Source: Chaetoderma sp. LZ-2023a (lineage: Eukaryota > Mollusca > Caudofoveata > Chaetodermatida > Chaetodermatidae). Taken from it: DNA of 64,000 bases. The translations under genes and the position numbers were made by a program. The notes beneath the pieces are model-generated. The model saw only the letters and a program-made list of their open reading frames with translations. It did no database searches and was not told the origin of the DNA. The stretch covers positions 55,461,268 through 55,525,267 of the forward strand of contig CM067360.1 in NCBI GenBank assembly GCA_034401795.1. The letters run 5' to 3'. Numbering within the stretch: the first letter of the stretch is position 1; the number at the start of each line of letters is the position of its first letter. Shown here piece by piece: positions 14,801 to 28,945 of this stretch.

Positions 14801-15183
14801 ACCTTTCCAGTTTTAGCTATGTCCCTCCCATCTCTAGCTAAGCTACACCAATACATCGATCTTGTTGGGATCGATCGATTCCCGTACGCTCTGACTATCA
14901 ATTTCCAGAAAACTATACACGTTGGCTATTAAATATTTTTAGATTAATAAATTATTTGACTGGGAGATGTTGCTGCCTATGGCAACAACAGCGCCCAGTC
15001 AATTTAGTTTCAAAATATTCATCAGAATGTTTGCTAAATGGGAAAGACATACAATTCGTACAACTATTACACGTGAAAGACGGACAATATCGAATCACCC
15101 ACGACGTTTTGAATATGACGTCATCATACACGTCATGTAGCTGATTATGACGTCATATAATGGATGGATAAACTTGGAAAGGT
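14801..15183 (+). mobile_element. MITE-A copy 5 (near complete)
   Basis: Left end 'acctttccag' (14801-14810) and right end 'cttggaaaggt' form the terminal inverted repeat. The flanks extend the inverse match ('aatag' left, 'tcattag' right). The left hairpin arm is partly lost, the right arm is intact at 14990-15030, and two TGACGTCA sites lie at about 15117 and 15148. Confidence 0.88.
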
Positions 15184-16560
15184 TCATTAGAAAAATCGTG
15201 TTAGAAAACATAGCCCGGGAACCAGGCATTTAGTGCATTATGTTGTGCTAGATTGCAAGCAGATGGAAAGTAAATCGCCGTAATGACACAGCTGTATCAG
15301 TAATGAATCTCGATGCTTGAGCTTTAACATCGAATCTCAATCAATCGTCGGCTTGCTTATTAGCTTTTTAGAAAGATGGTGAGAGCTTGGGTGGGGCTAC
15401 GTGGAGCACATCAAGATCAATAATACATCCAATCGCATTATACACGTCTCCTTTATTGCTTCCATTCGTCTTATTCCACTAAGGACATGTTCCATGACTT
15501 TGGCTGCATATATAATAATGACATTCGTACAATGTATCTGAATAATTTCCCATCTAGTGTCAAATGCCAATGCGTTCTCTGAATAGTTTACTGGCTGACA
15601 TCTAGAACAGATTACTGTAAGATGTGTCATTATCCAACAACAGAGTGCAGCAACAGTAATATGAATACAAGTCGACCTATATAGAGACGGCTTAGGGCAT
15701 AGCATTGGTATCTGTCCAGGGGTGTACCTATGCTATTTGACAAAGGCAATTACACTACTTTAGTGATGATAATTGGGTGTTTTCTGAAGCTGAAAGGCGC
15801 GATCACTTCTTCCAGCTACAATCAGTTATCTTCACCATTCTCCACGGCGCCTGGTCCTTTGTGAGCATCCGAACCCCACTTATGTTCTTTTCTGTCGTAA
15901 GTGGTACCAGGATACGTTTTTAATTAGGTCTGATCTAACAAAAACACGTAGCGAGTTGGTGTTATGGTGGCCTTTGCTAACCGATGTGAATCCATTAATG
16001 TACCTACTATGAAAATAAACGTTTCCTATCTCATTCAACCCGCTCGTCCCTGACAACACGAATGCAATGTAATGTAGTAATCAATTACAATGGTGTGTGC
16101 AAAGTTTGTGTCAATACCCCTGCACAATAGGTAAGTTGACCTTCAGAATACAGCATGTATGTGATTCATCTAATGTTCACGCATTGTCACATAGCTCTTA
16201 GTAAGTTGAGTCTTGAAGTGAGTTCAATAAGGTATTGATTTGGGAAATAGTTGAAAAATATACACTGTAGTTGCGAATTAGGGTGGCTCACAACTAAGAA
16301 GTGTATAATATCTCATGTGGTGGGTCAAAATATAAAATTGGGACGTGTAAATTTAACATGTGATTCTCTACTACACCCTACAAAAGTAATTACAATTTAA
16401 AATATTAATTAAATCGGCGATTCAGTTTCGTTTAGTCATTACTATTATCATATTGCATGAAATGTAAAATCATGTTGTTCGGGAAAATGCAGCAATTCAA
16501 ATATTTATACCGACTTGCTGTGATAGTTCATGTAACTAAACCGTCGCTCATTGCATAATC
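15184..16560. other. Non-coding duplicated segment
   Basis: 15225-15430 matches 29690-29885 and 54545-54740 (shared 'ttagtgcattatgttgtgct', 'taatgaatctcgatg', 'aatctcaatcaat'). 15545-15605 matches 30030-30090 and 54850-54905 (shared 'ctagtgtcaaatgccaatg'). 15810-15870 is one copy of a dispersed fragment also seen at 28690-28735, 51600-51660 and 56310-56365. The ORF at 15397-15705 has no recognised domain. Confidence 0.5.
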
Positions 16561-16569
16561 GAAGGTACT

Positions 16570-16890
16570 ATCTAACGGTTCCTAGCAATGGCCCATCCAG
16601 GTCTAGGTAAACTCTGTATTTTACACGCGTTGGAATAGATTTGACACATTGAAATCTGAATTCATAGAATATAAATATCACGGCACCTATACAAGTCTGC
16701 TGTAAAATAGTTTTGAACCTAATTTGACTGGTAGCTGTTGCAACAGATCCAAAATGAATTAATTCCAAAATATTCAAGGCATACAATTTGTTCATGTTCA
16801 TGACAGACTTGATTTTGGTGATGGAGCTATGCCATTTCAATTGTGAGATCAGCTAATTAGTGTCGTAATTGATTATGACGATACTCGAGT
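16570..16890 (+). mobile_element. MITE-A degenerate copy
   Basis: Traces of the family: 'gcccatccaggtctag', 'acacgcgttgg', 'ttttgaacctaatttgactg', 'ttccaaaatattcaa', 'tgattatgacg'. Boundaries are uncertain and the hairpin is decayed. Confidence 0.5.
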
Positions 16891-17750
16891 GGGAGATTGG
16901 ATCCATTCATTGCTTTAATGAAATCATTCTACGAGTGCATCGCTCGTCTAGTGTGTTTCCTTCAGCAATTTCCTCCAGCAAAAACGATGACAAACACTGC
17001 CTTTCCATGGGCAGAACACATTTGTTTGATTGGCTTAATCTTGGCTGCTTAATCAACGTTAATTTGTATAATGCGTATTCCCAACAAATATTGTTATCTA
17101 AGACAGTTATATCTTTCATGAAAACCAACGAATTAATTTCTGCCGTGAAGATTTGTTTTATCCCATTTTACGAAGCACTCGACTAATACCTCAATTTAAA
17201 CAGATCTGATACTCGGTATGCTTCATTTGACCTACTTGAAGATAGCATAATTCAAGATTAGAAATCGTCCTATTGCGTGATACCATCTTGATGTCTTTGT
17301 TTTCCAATAAAGGGAAGAGATATATGCAAAACAATTTAGTTCCCTAAGCCAGATAAAAGCCCAGACAGCCTGGACGTGGACAACCACATCACTCATGTTA
17401 TTATAGTCTGATAAAGGTGGAATAAATTTCCGACCCTGTTCTCAAGACATCTGAGAGAAACCTCAAAATGTATTCATGCTTGAAGCTTGTTGGAAGTCAA
17501 CATCGAAAGTCATCAATTCAAAACGTATATATGAACAGCCTTGATGCAAGCGACGAGGCTCCGTATCAGAAGAAGCATTGCTAATAAGTATGTCAGTTTC
17601 TTTTATTGTTATTAAAATAATTTGTGTCTACGGCAGATGCACTATCAATAGGTAATTTCGGTATTATGAAGGGCTCGCAAAGGAAAGGTTCTTACACAGG
17701 CATTATGTCTGATACATTTCAAGTATATGTATCTATGCCTATGTTAATAC
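16891..17750. other. Non-coding; start of copy 2
   Basis: From about 17275 it matches 245-420 in copy 1. The two overlapping opposite-strand ORFs at 16869-17186 have no domain signature. Confidence 0.45.
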
Positions 17751-18100
17751 ACCTTTCCAGTATTAGCTATGCCCCGCCTATCTCTATTTAAGCTCCACCC
17801 ACATCACGCTCTTGTTGGGATCGATCGATCTCTGAACTCCATGATTATCAGTTTCCCGAAAACTATACAGGTAAACTGTTGAATATTTATGGCAGCAACA
17901 GCGCCCAGTCGAATTAGTTTCAAAATATTCAATAGCAGGTTTATTAAATAGCAAAAAATACAATGTGTACAATGTGTCAAACTATTAAGCGTTAAATACG
18001 AACTATGTCGAATCACTCATGACGGCACGATTCTGACATCAGAATATACGTCACTTAGTTGATTATGATGTCATATGATAGATGGATAAACTTGAAAGGT
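17751..18100 (+). mobile_element. MITE-A copy 6 (left hairpin arm deleted)
   Basis: Left end 'acctttccag' and right end 'cttgaaaggt'. The sequence jumps from 'gttgaatattt' directly to 'atggcagcaacagcgcccag', so nearly all of the left hairpin arm is gone while the right arm remains. This is the kind of deletion expected from a long hairpin. Confidence 0.85.
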
Positions 18101-18287
18101 GAACTAAAAACGAAATACAGTAGTGTGTAGTGTGAAGAGCAAGAGACAGATCATGCATGCATATGCCATGATGACAGAGGTGTTGATCTTGATAATATAA
18201 AGATATTCCAACTGAATAGTATTCTGTATAAATGAGATTGAACACGCACAGTTTATTCTTGGGAGAAATTATTTGAATTTAAGTGGC

Positions 18288-18467
<180 letters not shown>

Positions 18468-19218
18468 GTGTTTCATCCAAGTCGACATTCTCGTACTTGT
18501 TAATAGATTGTAATACTTTAAACGTCTTGATTATACCAATCAAGAAAAGGCTATGGAAATCTTAGCACATGGATATTTTTATTATCACGTTAGATTACGG
18601 CTTGATCGATAATAAATCTCATTAATGGCGCGGCTGTATCCGCAATGCATCTCCCAATCAGTTATCGACCATTAGTCTTCTCAGGAGAAGTGCGAGATGG
18701 GCATGTGAGTGGAATGTCATTGAGTGCAACCCGATCAATAATTCATCTGAACACATCAAAAGAATTGTCCATTATTGTGGTTCATAAGCTGATTTAACCC
18801 AGAGATACACCCACGTTCTCTCGCATGCACGTCCTTGGGTGTGGTATCTTAATAACTATTCATTTACTGGCGCTTTATAATTGAGATATTAGCAGATGAG
18901 AAGCTAGATGGATATATAAATAAAACATGTTTATAGATATACATTAGGTATATACATATAAATGATGGATATATTTGCCAGATCAACTGGCAATCACAGC
19001 AAAATATATTGCAATGCTTTCTTTGTCTGCTTTGTTTATTCTGCAATATCAGTTATTTTCATCCTGCTGTGTTCGCCTTTGGATCAAATCCCGTAAGTAA
19101 AATGCAATAGTGTATAGCCTGGAATGAAATAGAACACGCTCATCGCTGGATTTGCTATTGCCTGTATCTATGCGCGATGATAACTCTGCTTCCATTGTAT
19201 AATGTCGTTTTAGCTAGG
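18468..19218. other. Non-coding duplicated segment
   Basis: Matches 1100-1930 in copy 1, and its first part matches 59510-59620 more weakly. No gene. Confidence 0.5.
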
Positions 19219-19615
19219 GGGTCCATTTCCAGCTACACCACGCCCATTTCTAGTTAAGTTCCGCCCACCTTATGCGCATGAGGGAATCGATATTCACACT
19301 TTGGAGCCTCAATTACCAGGATAACAATTGTGAAGTAAGCATAGAAGGAAACTGTTGAATATTTTAAAACTAATTTGCCTGGAAGTTGTTGCTGCTTGCG
19401 GCACAAACATATTCCTGTTAGATTAGTTTCTATATATTCTTCAAAATGTATTGTATATTAAATTAATCTTAAACTCAACAAGGATATATAATACACATAC
19501 CTTTGCGACGGACTATTTCCGCATTTATAACGTACTTATAACACGTTGATTGTAATGTCAGCTAGCATGTGACGTAGGCCCCTATTATATTATGATGTTA
19601 TATAACTAAGAGACG
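19219..19615 (+). mobile_element. MITE-A copy 7 (diverged)
   Basis: 'ggtccatttccagctacacc' is the left terminus, followed by 'cgcccatttctagttaagtt', hairpin remnants 'gttgaatattttaaaactaatttg' and 'tagattagtttctatatattc', and a right part rich in 'gacgt' motifs. It is clearly older than copies 4-6. Confidence 0.65.
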
Positions 19616-20035
19616 ATACCTCCATCTCTATGGACTATTATAAACACACTCGCATAGGAACAATCGTCTGAAAACACAATTCCCCTCTCAGCAATTGTAG
19701 GGCTAGAATACAATTTAGATTAGCGGGAAAATGTTGGCGAGTTGATAATTACCCAGTGTCATTGAGTTAAAAATAGCTTCAACTTACTGGAGTCTTGATA
19801 TCGAATTCCTGAATTTCCTGGTGGAGCCCATTTGAAAAGTTAAAAAACTGATTGGTCATCAAGTAAGAAAAGAAATATTAAAAATAATTGTTTATAGCTA
19901 TAGGCATTGCTATTGCTAGCGGTTTTATAGGGTTGGCACTGGATGACATCTTGACAGACATTTGAAGGTTTACAAATTGGACAAATGACTGCCAGTCATA
20001 TGCAATCATAAATGTATGGTTAGACCAATGGGGGA

Positions 20036-20243
20036 ATCCGGTTTTAGCTATGCATCTCTCATCTCTAGCTAAGCTCCACCTACGCTTTACTCGTGTTTTG
20101 ATCGATGCTGCCCTCACGGAATATCAATTTCCAGTAAACTCCAGGTAAGTTGTTGAATATTTTGAAGCTAATTTGCAGCAATAGCGCCAAGGCAAATTAG
20201 TTTCAAAAAATTCAGCAGAATGGCTATTAAATAGCAAAGACAG
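20036..20243 (+). mobile_element. MITE-A copy 8a (truncated)
   Basis: The left two-thirds of a MITE-A ('ttttagctatgcatctctca', 'cagtaaactccaggtaag', hairpin with a shortened loop). It stops after 'ctattaaatagcaaagaca', where the next copy begins without a gap. Confidence 0.75.
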
Positions 20244-20578
20244 TTTTGGCTATGCCCCGCCCATCTCTAGCTAAGCTACACCCACACCTCGCTCGTGTTT
20301 GGCTCGATCGATCTCTGAAATCCTTGACTATCAATTTCTAGAAAAGAATACAGGTAAGCTGTTGAATATTTTGAAACTAATTCGACTGGGCGCTGTTTCT
20401 GCCTATTGCTACCTTTCTTAAATAGTAAAAAACATACAATTCGTACAACGTGTCTGACTATTAAGCGTTAACGGGCGTAAGCGAATCATGCATGACTTCA
20501 TGCTTATGACGTCAGCAGACACGTCGCGTTGTTGATTATGACGTCATATAATTGAATAAGGAAATGGGTTCATGAATT
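20244..20578 (+). mobile_element. MITE-A copy 8b, abutting 8a
   Basis: Restarts at 'gttttggctatgccccgccc' and runs to the right-end region near 'aaggaaatgggttcatg'. The hairpin right arm is deleted. Two TGACGTCA sites at about 20507 and 20540. Confidence 0.75.
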
Positions 20579-22465
20579 GTTGCAAAGGTTAATCATTTCT
20601 GTCATGTCTCTTTGATTGTACAAATATCCCCTCCACCGGCAACCCAGCAACACAGTATTATTGTTCAGAGGACGTGATTGATAAACACACACGCGGATAT
20701 CGTAAGAATATGAGAAGGAAATTAAATACATTGTCCGGAGACATTCTTATTGATTAAGGGTCGATTGGCGGTACTCAAGTTAGCACGAGGTTAAATATAA
20801 TGGAACTCGCCTTACTATTATCACACTCTCATAATATCTCACCATTAATAAAAGGCTATGTAATGATATGCTTGCTGTAATTTGAGATATTAAAGCTAAC
20901 AGCCTTCATAGTCCATGCGTTCAAGTGCCACAGAGGAAGTGCCTTGTACTTCTTGGATTAACAGGATTAACAATGAAAAATCAGATTCGGGATCCATTCT
21001 CTATCCATAAATGTAACAGAACTGTTGCACCAAGAGAAGGAAAACGATATACACAGTCTCTGTAGGTTAATACAGAGCTCTATGACAACAGTCGACCAGC
21101 CTCCACAACTATTCATACAGGAGTTGCAATATAGGTATCGCTGTGATATTTAGGTGAGCTTTCAGATTTGTGTGACGTCAGTATGCAATATATATGTTGA
21201 AAGGTCCACGCCTGTGGACACACTTTGCACAATCTCTATCCGGAATGAGAAGTAGAAGGAAAGAATGAGTCGTTTTTGCTGTATCTTTGCTGTACATGTG
21301 TGTAACCATCTTCCATCATATAGTTCAATTATGCCAATGTCTTTACAACATGCTAAGTATTCTGTCAATTTAGTTTCTCAATATTAATTATTTCTGAAAA
21401 TATTAACCGCTTTCCTGTGTCTTTATCTTCAAATGGAGATCTGAGAACTTTCGTAATTTACGGAATAAGAACTTTGTAGAGGCACGAAGTCAATAACAAT
21501 AAACGTACCATATTATATTAGTTACATCAAGCAGTACCTGTTACTTAAGAGAGACCATGGTGTTTCTAATCTTGACTATAAGTAAAAGTGAAACAAGTGA
21601 ACGTACTACACGCTCGCTTGTATCTGGCCAGAATAGTATTATGACCAATATTTCAGAAACGTTAACAAACACACTCATTTGGAATGTGAGAAATGTCGCA
21701 ATTCCCCCCTTAATATGAGGGAAAATGACATTCACCCATCTGCCCATCTGTCTGCCCATCTGTTTATGTGTCCAACTGTCCATCTGTCAATCTATCCGTA
21801 TCTCTGTCTGGCTATATTCACTGAATTCAATAAAATTTGACATGTGAGCTACACAGCTGATTTCCGATCGCAAGACAATATTTATATGCGCCCTCAAAAC
21901 CGAGGAACAGGGACGAGGTCAAAATGTCAAATATCATAGAAATTTCATCAACCATGCGATCACCTATAACATTTGGTAGAATTCAATCAACTTTGTTTTC
22001 TGAGTTAACATACGATTGTGGACTGCTGCATGACCTTCTTATCGGTTTCGGTCCCCTGTACTGCGAGTGAGGGAAGGGGCAGATTTCCAAGTTTGGGGAG
22101 ATAATGGGGATTTACTCTGGCATGCCATCGACAGCACGTTCTTGTTTTGATATTGTTGTTGGTGAAGACTGTTACAGTCTTTTCGTTATATAAGATATCA
22201 CACATAAAAGTAATCGTTTCTTACTATTTTCGCCGCGGAGGTTAACGAGATTATGACCACGCTTAATGATAGTCTTTGGTAAGATATCCCAGTGACTGGT
22301 GATTATACACGTTCAATCTACTGACCGGTACATGTGGGATCAGATGAATAAGACATATCCAAATTCCAGTCGCTTTACAGCTAATGGCAACTAATTAAGC
22401 CAGTTGAATTGCTTTTCTATGAATGAAGCAATATTATGCAAGGCACAGAAGTTCAGCAATCAATT
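20579..22465. other. Non-coding duplicated segment
   Basis: Colinear with 4000-7240 in copy 1 (matches at 20690-20890, 21235-21300, 21515-21580 and 22345-22425). Small ORFs, including 80 aa at 21541-21783, carry no recognised domain; 21722-21800 is a degenerate CTGCCCAT tract. Confidence 0.5.
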
Positions 22466-24340
<1,875 letters not shown>

Positions 24341-24720
24341 ACCTTTCCAAGGTTATCCCCATCGGTCCTATGACGTCATATGGCGTAATAATCAACTAAG
24401 TGGCGTGTAGGATGATGTCATAATTATGACACGCCATCAATGACTCGATATAGTCCGTCTTAGACGCTTAATAGACGGACACGTTGTACGAATCGCAAGT
24501 TTTTGCTATTTCATAATCATGCTCTTGAATATTTCGAAATCAATTTGACTGACATAGGCAGCAACAGACCCAGCCAAATTAGTTTCAAAATATTCAACAG
24601 CTTACCTGTATAGTTTTCTGGAAATTGATAGTCATGGAGTTCAGGGATCGACCCAACATGAGCGTTATTTGGGCGGAGATTAGATAGAGATGGGCGGGGC
24701 ACAGATAAAATTGAAAAGGT
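24341..24720 (-). mobile_element. MITE-A copy 10 (reverse, complete)
   Basis: 'acctttccaa' at 24341 and 'ttgaaaaggt' ending at 24720 are the two terminal repeats. Contains 'ctatgacgtcatatgg', a hairpin with shortened left arm, and 'agatgggcggggcacag'. Confidence 0.88.
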
Positions 24721-27359
24721 ACCTTTAGAATCAATCAGATACATATTAGACACCTATACCACGCTAAATGCTAGTAACGACCAATCTACACGTATCCCGT
24801 TTCCTCTGATTGCGTGCGTCATAACACGGGTATTTTATTGGGATGTGGTATTTATACAAGTGTAGTGTTTATTGCGAATTGTATAATTGTAACATATGGC
24901 AATGAAAAATGTTAGATACATTATATCACTCAGACAATCAGCACACATAAAACAAGTTATTACATTTCTGCTACACGATTGAGTTAATATCAGTATTTTA
25001 GACAAAACTCGTCTGTATCAAGATGATAGAGTGTTCTCGTTCAGCCAGCCAGCCAGTCATTTAAGCCAGGATTGAAAGTATGTTCATTTCCAAAGATTAT
25101 CATTATTATCTAGTGCCATATCAGTTAACCCATTCACATTGCCTCAGCTGTGTCTTAGAACAAATACTAGTCAAAGCGAGCAGTGTAATATATGACACCG
25201 TTATACAATGTGGGACAGTCAATATATTCACAGTATGCTCAACTTAATAACAAAGACAAAATTAAAATCTTACTCATCAACTGGTCCATTGACGAGGAAT
25301 AATGCATTAAATGAGCACATTGAATATAGGTGCTGGCTGACTGACTGCCTGAACTGTTGGCCGACAGATAGACGTATATTTGTTCTGAGTAGCAACTAAA
25401 AACAAAAACCACGAGATAATTGATCATATTTAGATATAGTTATGATGTCCGTCGATAACAAATAATTGTACACCGTGGTATATATAGCAATTACCTGTCA
25501 ATGCTATAATTTCCCTCATGGTGCTGTAATTTGCTGTGTGGTAATCTGTGCTTTGCACGGCATTGTTGGCGTGATGAGCAATATTACCATTAACTCATAT
25601 CATAATACATGAGATTTGTTACATCTGCTGACACAAACGCGTGAAGATAGTGATAGATATATAGCTATTACACAATGAACACAGAAACCGTTTAGCTTTA
25701 TTTATCGCCCCAACACTGACATGGTCGCTGACAGGCGTATTCATGTGTCGGATATGTTACATCTGATAATTATTGCTTTTTAAAATCTGAACATATTGGT
25801 CTTCGAATCATGGTCAAGAACTTGTGTATACAAACATTACACATTAACCGTATTTTTGTAATAAATAGATTGTATATCACCATGAAGAACACCGTTTCCT
25901 CATCTATTGGTATGCATGCACATGATAGGGCCCGAGATCTCGCTTGTCATTGATACCATAAAATGATCTTAGGGAACCACCTCATACTAATACGAAAATA
26001 TTTAAGACCAGTCACAGCCACATACTTAATACTACCTGACTCTATCTCAAATTATGGGCTCATGTAATCCTTGTTCGCCAGAATTTGCGATTAGGAAAAT
26101 ATATTACTGTATTCTGCATTATGTCTTCCCCGATACAATGTTTATAAGTATGACTTAGTCAAGGACACTGGCCAGACATTAATACAATGTCCGCCATGAA
26201 TGTGTTGCCAATCTCAATGATAGGCCTATTCTGCTAAATTGTCTGCGAATAATTCATGAAAGAACAACTCTCAATCAGACTTCATAAAATGTTTAACTCT
26301 CTATGGGGCATACCAGGAGGTAAATGATCCTAGTATGGCAGGCTTGAATGTGTTAAGCTAAACAACTGTGCGAATATATGATACATAGCATGGGCATTCT
26401 GTTCTTTAATGAGAAACTATTCTTCATTGCCATTGCATTGTCAAGACATGGCTATTTCTTGCTGGCACGAGAAGTAATGTAATTTTCCATAGGCATGTTG
26501 TATTGGATGAGTGATAACCAGGTTTAGCACTATATTTATGTTGCAATGCGGAGCCTTAGTATTGAATCACTATTATACTGCGCGTTTCTTTGCTACAGAT
26601 CATTGTGGTAGCGTGATATGATAAACATGGACACATATTATGTCATCAGAAGTAACCATTATACAGCTTTGTGGACTAGAGGTCAAAGGTGAGGGTTGGC
26701 ACGTGGCTTTTGTTATCTATAGACACTTTATGGTCCAACAATAGAGAAATTATAAAAGTAATCTGATTGCAAATAAATTCAGAGCACCAGTTCGGCGAAG
26801 ATAAGCAACATTTATTCCATGTTGTTAAATTCCAGACTTCAAATTTCTGTAGATAACATTGAGGTCTGGATACAGTTTGAGAAAAGACAATATAAATTGT
26901 CTTCTTAAACTTGAACCGTTGCCAAGATTAAAATAATTTGATGAATGCATATGCCTGCTCAAGAGAAAGGTAGACACAAATATAGGCACAATATGTTTAA
27001 CTGTGTTTGATTATTTGTCTTATGCACATCAAGCTCAGACTATGGTAACACTTTGCATTTAGAAGAAGCGAATATTGGGAAATGAATTACGCTAGACCTC
27101 CTCGAGGTAAAGATCGGATAAGGTCTGATTAGGCCACCGAAGTAAAGACACTATGAGCTCTGAGTGAATTGAAACATCAAAGAGATGTGGTACGCTTTTT
27201 GCATCAAGCTGTGCATTTCAATTATTATTCAATTACTCATATACTTGATCCAGACATGCTCATGGATTACTCGTTTTGATGTTGCCCTCATTTATCTAGC
27301 TTGCTATAACATGGGATTTCTACGACGTTTGTTGGTGTTCCCATATAAGGGTGACCCAG
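24721..27359. other. Non-coding duplicated segment
   Basis: 25490-25640 matches 9360-9510. 26040-26300 matches 51315-51560 (shared 'attatgggctcat', 'tgcattatgtcttc'). 26400-26560 matches 10395-10560 and 52560-52700. 26890-27240 matches 53010-53395. No gene is supported. Confidence 0.5.
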
Positions 27360-27815
27360 AGTGAGACAATCATGCAGATAAACGAAGAGACAGGTGGAGG
27401 GACGGGCTGTTGGATGGACAAACACACGGACTGGCAAACGGACGAAGGTACGAACGGATGGACGGACTGACTGACCGACGGATGGACTAACTGATTGGCT
27501 GACGAACGGACTGCCTGACAGATGGACGGGGGATGGACGTACAGGCGGATGGACGCACGTACATATTGACGGACGAACGAACGGACGGACGAATGGACGG
27601 CTAGATGAATGGATGGATGGATGAATGGATGGATGAATGGATGGATGGATGGGTGGATGGATGGCGGATGAACGGACGGATGGATGGATGGACGGCCGAC
27701 ACGAGAGACGGACGGACGGATGGATGGACGGATTGGACGGACGGATGGCAAGACTCCTAGACAGACGGACAGACGGCAAAACGGACGGACGAATGGATGG
27801 ATGGATGGAACTATG
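27360..27815. repeat. Tetranucleotide array, GGAC/GGAT type
   Basis: About 455 bp grading from degenerate GGAC/TGAC units to regular GGAT. Artefactual PSVRP/HPSI ORFs of up to 163 aa arise on the minus strand and must not be called genes. Confidence 0.95.
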
Positions 27816-27863
27816 TTTGACTTGCTATCAGGATGATTATCTTAGTGACTTATTGTGTGCATT

Positions 27864-28028
27864 CCCCTTAGATGAAAAGACTCCTTTCATATGTGTTGAG
27901 TACCGTTAGTCCAGATTATCCCTTAGATGGAGAGACTCTTTTCATAGGTGTTGAGTACCGTTAGTCCAGAGTATCCCTTAGACGAAGAGACTCTTTTCAT
28001 AGGCGTTAAGTACCGTTAACCCAGATTA
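27864..28028 (+). repeat. Three 60-bp direct repeats
   Basis: Unit 'cccttagatg..agagactc' - 'tttcataggtgttgagtacc' - 'gttagtccagattat' occurs three times in succession. The paralogous position 53860-53930 has one diverged unit, so the triplication is local. Confidence 0.85.
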
Positions 28029-28804
28029 TTTAGGAACATTATGAATAATGCTTATACTAGCAACGGCAGCAACGGTTTTCAACAATTTAGATTTTTAACG
28101 TTATTAGGCTATTTGTGTTATATAATGGAGATTGGTGAAATTTTATTAATTCCCACGAAACACCACCTGCTACAGCGTAATTCTTTTATTGTTAATTTAA
28201 TCAGTATACTTTAATTGAATACAGCATGTGGTAGGCTAAAAAGAGATAACGTGTCAGTTTGTGTATAAATGTTAAAGCTACACCGATAGAATCAGTATTA
28301 TTTTGATAGTCGAGGAATCCGAGAGAGGTAATCAATATCATGGCGTTGGACTCCACAAGATTTAATTGATTATTTAGGATAGATCTTTATCTAAAATAAA
28401 TAACCCTACTACGAAATAATTAAGTTATATATGATTGACACATGTTGCCGATTAATATGGAAACGTGTCCATATGGCAAGCTCGCATGCTTGCTTCTGTG
28501 CATATCAACGAACATGATGGTATAAGATGTTGCTGTTCGGTATATCAATACTTTTAAGAAATGCCGTTTTAAACATAGATACTGGTCTTCATTCTATCAA
28601 GCTATGTTAGACCTAGGTGATTTGCGCAGTGAACTCATCCAGAAGCATCATTGCCCATCTTATTTTATAACGCATGCTTCTATCAGCTGCAGTCAGTTGT
28701 ATTCACTCTTCGCCACTGTGTCGTGATCTTTGCGAGCATTCTAAGCTCCGGTAGATTTTTCGGTCTTAATGCTCTTAGATTGCTTGTATATTGCTTGCTT
28801 GCTT

Positions 28805-28805
<1 letters not shown>
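28029..28805. other. Non-coding; holds the single minisatellite progenitor unit
   Basis: 28635-28680 is one copy of the unit that forms the 13.8-14.6 kb minisatellite ('catcattgcccatcttattt'). 28690-28735 is the dispersed fragment also at 15810, 51600 and 56310. No gene. Confidence 0.5.
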
Positions 28806-28849
<44 letters not shown>

Positions 28850-28900
28850 GGAGAGAGAGAGAGGGAGAGAGAGAGAGGGAGAGAGAGAGAGAGAGAGAAC

Positions 28901-28932
<32 letters not shown>

Positions 28933-28945
28933 GGGGGGGGGATGG
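28806..28945. repeat. (GA)n microsatellite
   Basis: About 140 bp of GA with GG interruptions and a G8 run near 28935. It yields ERER and LSLS artefact ORFs. A related GA tract sits at the paralogous 54063-54135. Confidence 0.97.

Noticed and set aside
27288-27779. 163- and 143-aa ORFs with PSVRPS/HPSI repeats
   Set aside because: Produced by the GGAC/GGAT array; no non-repeat domain.
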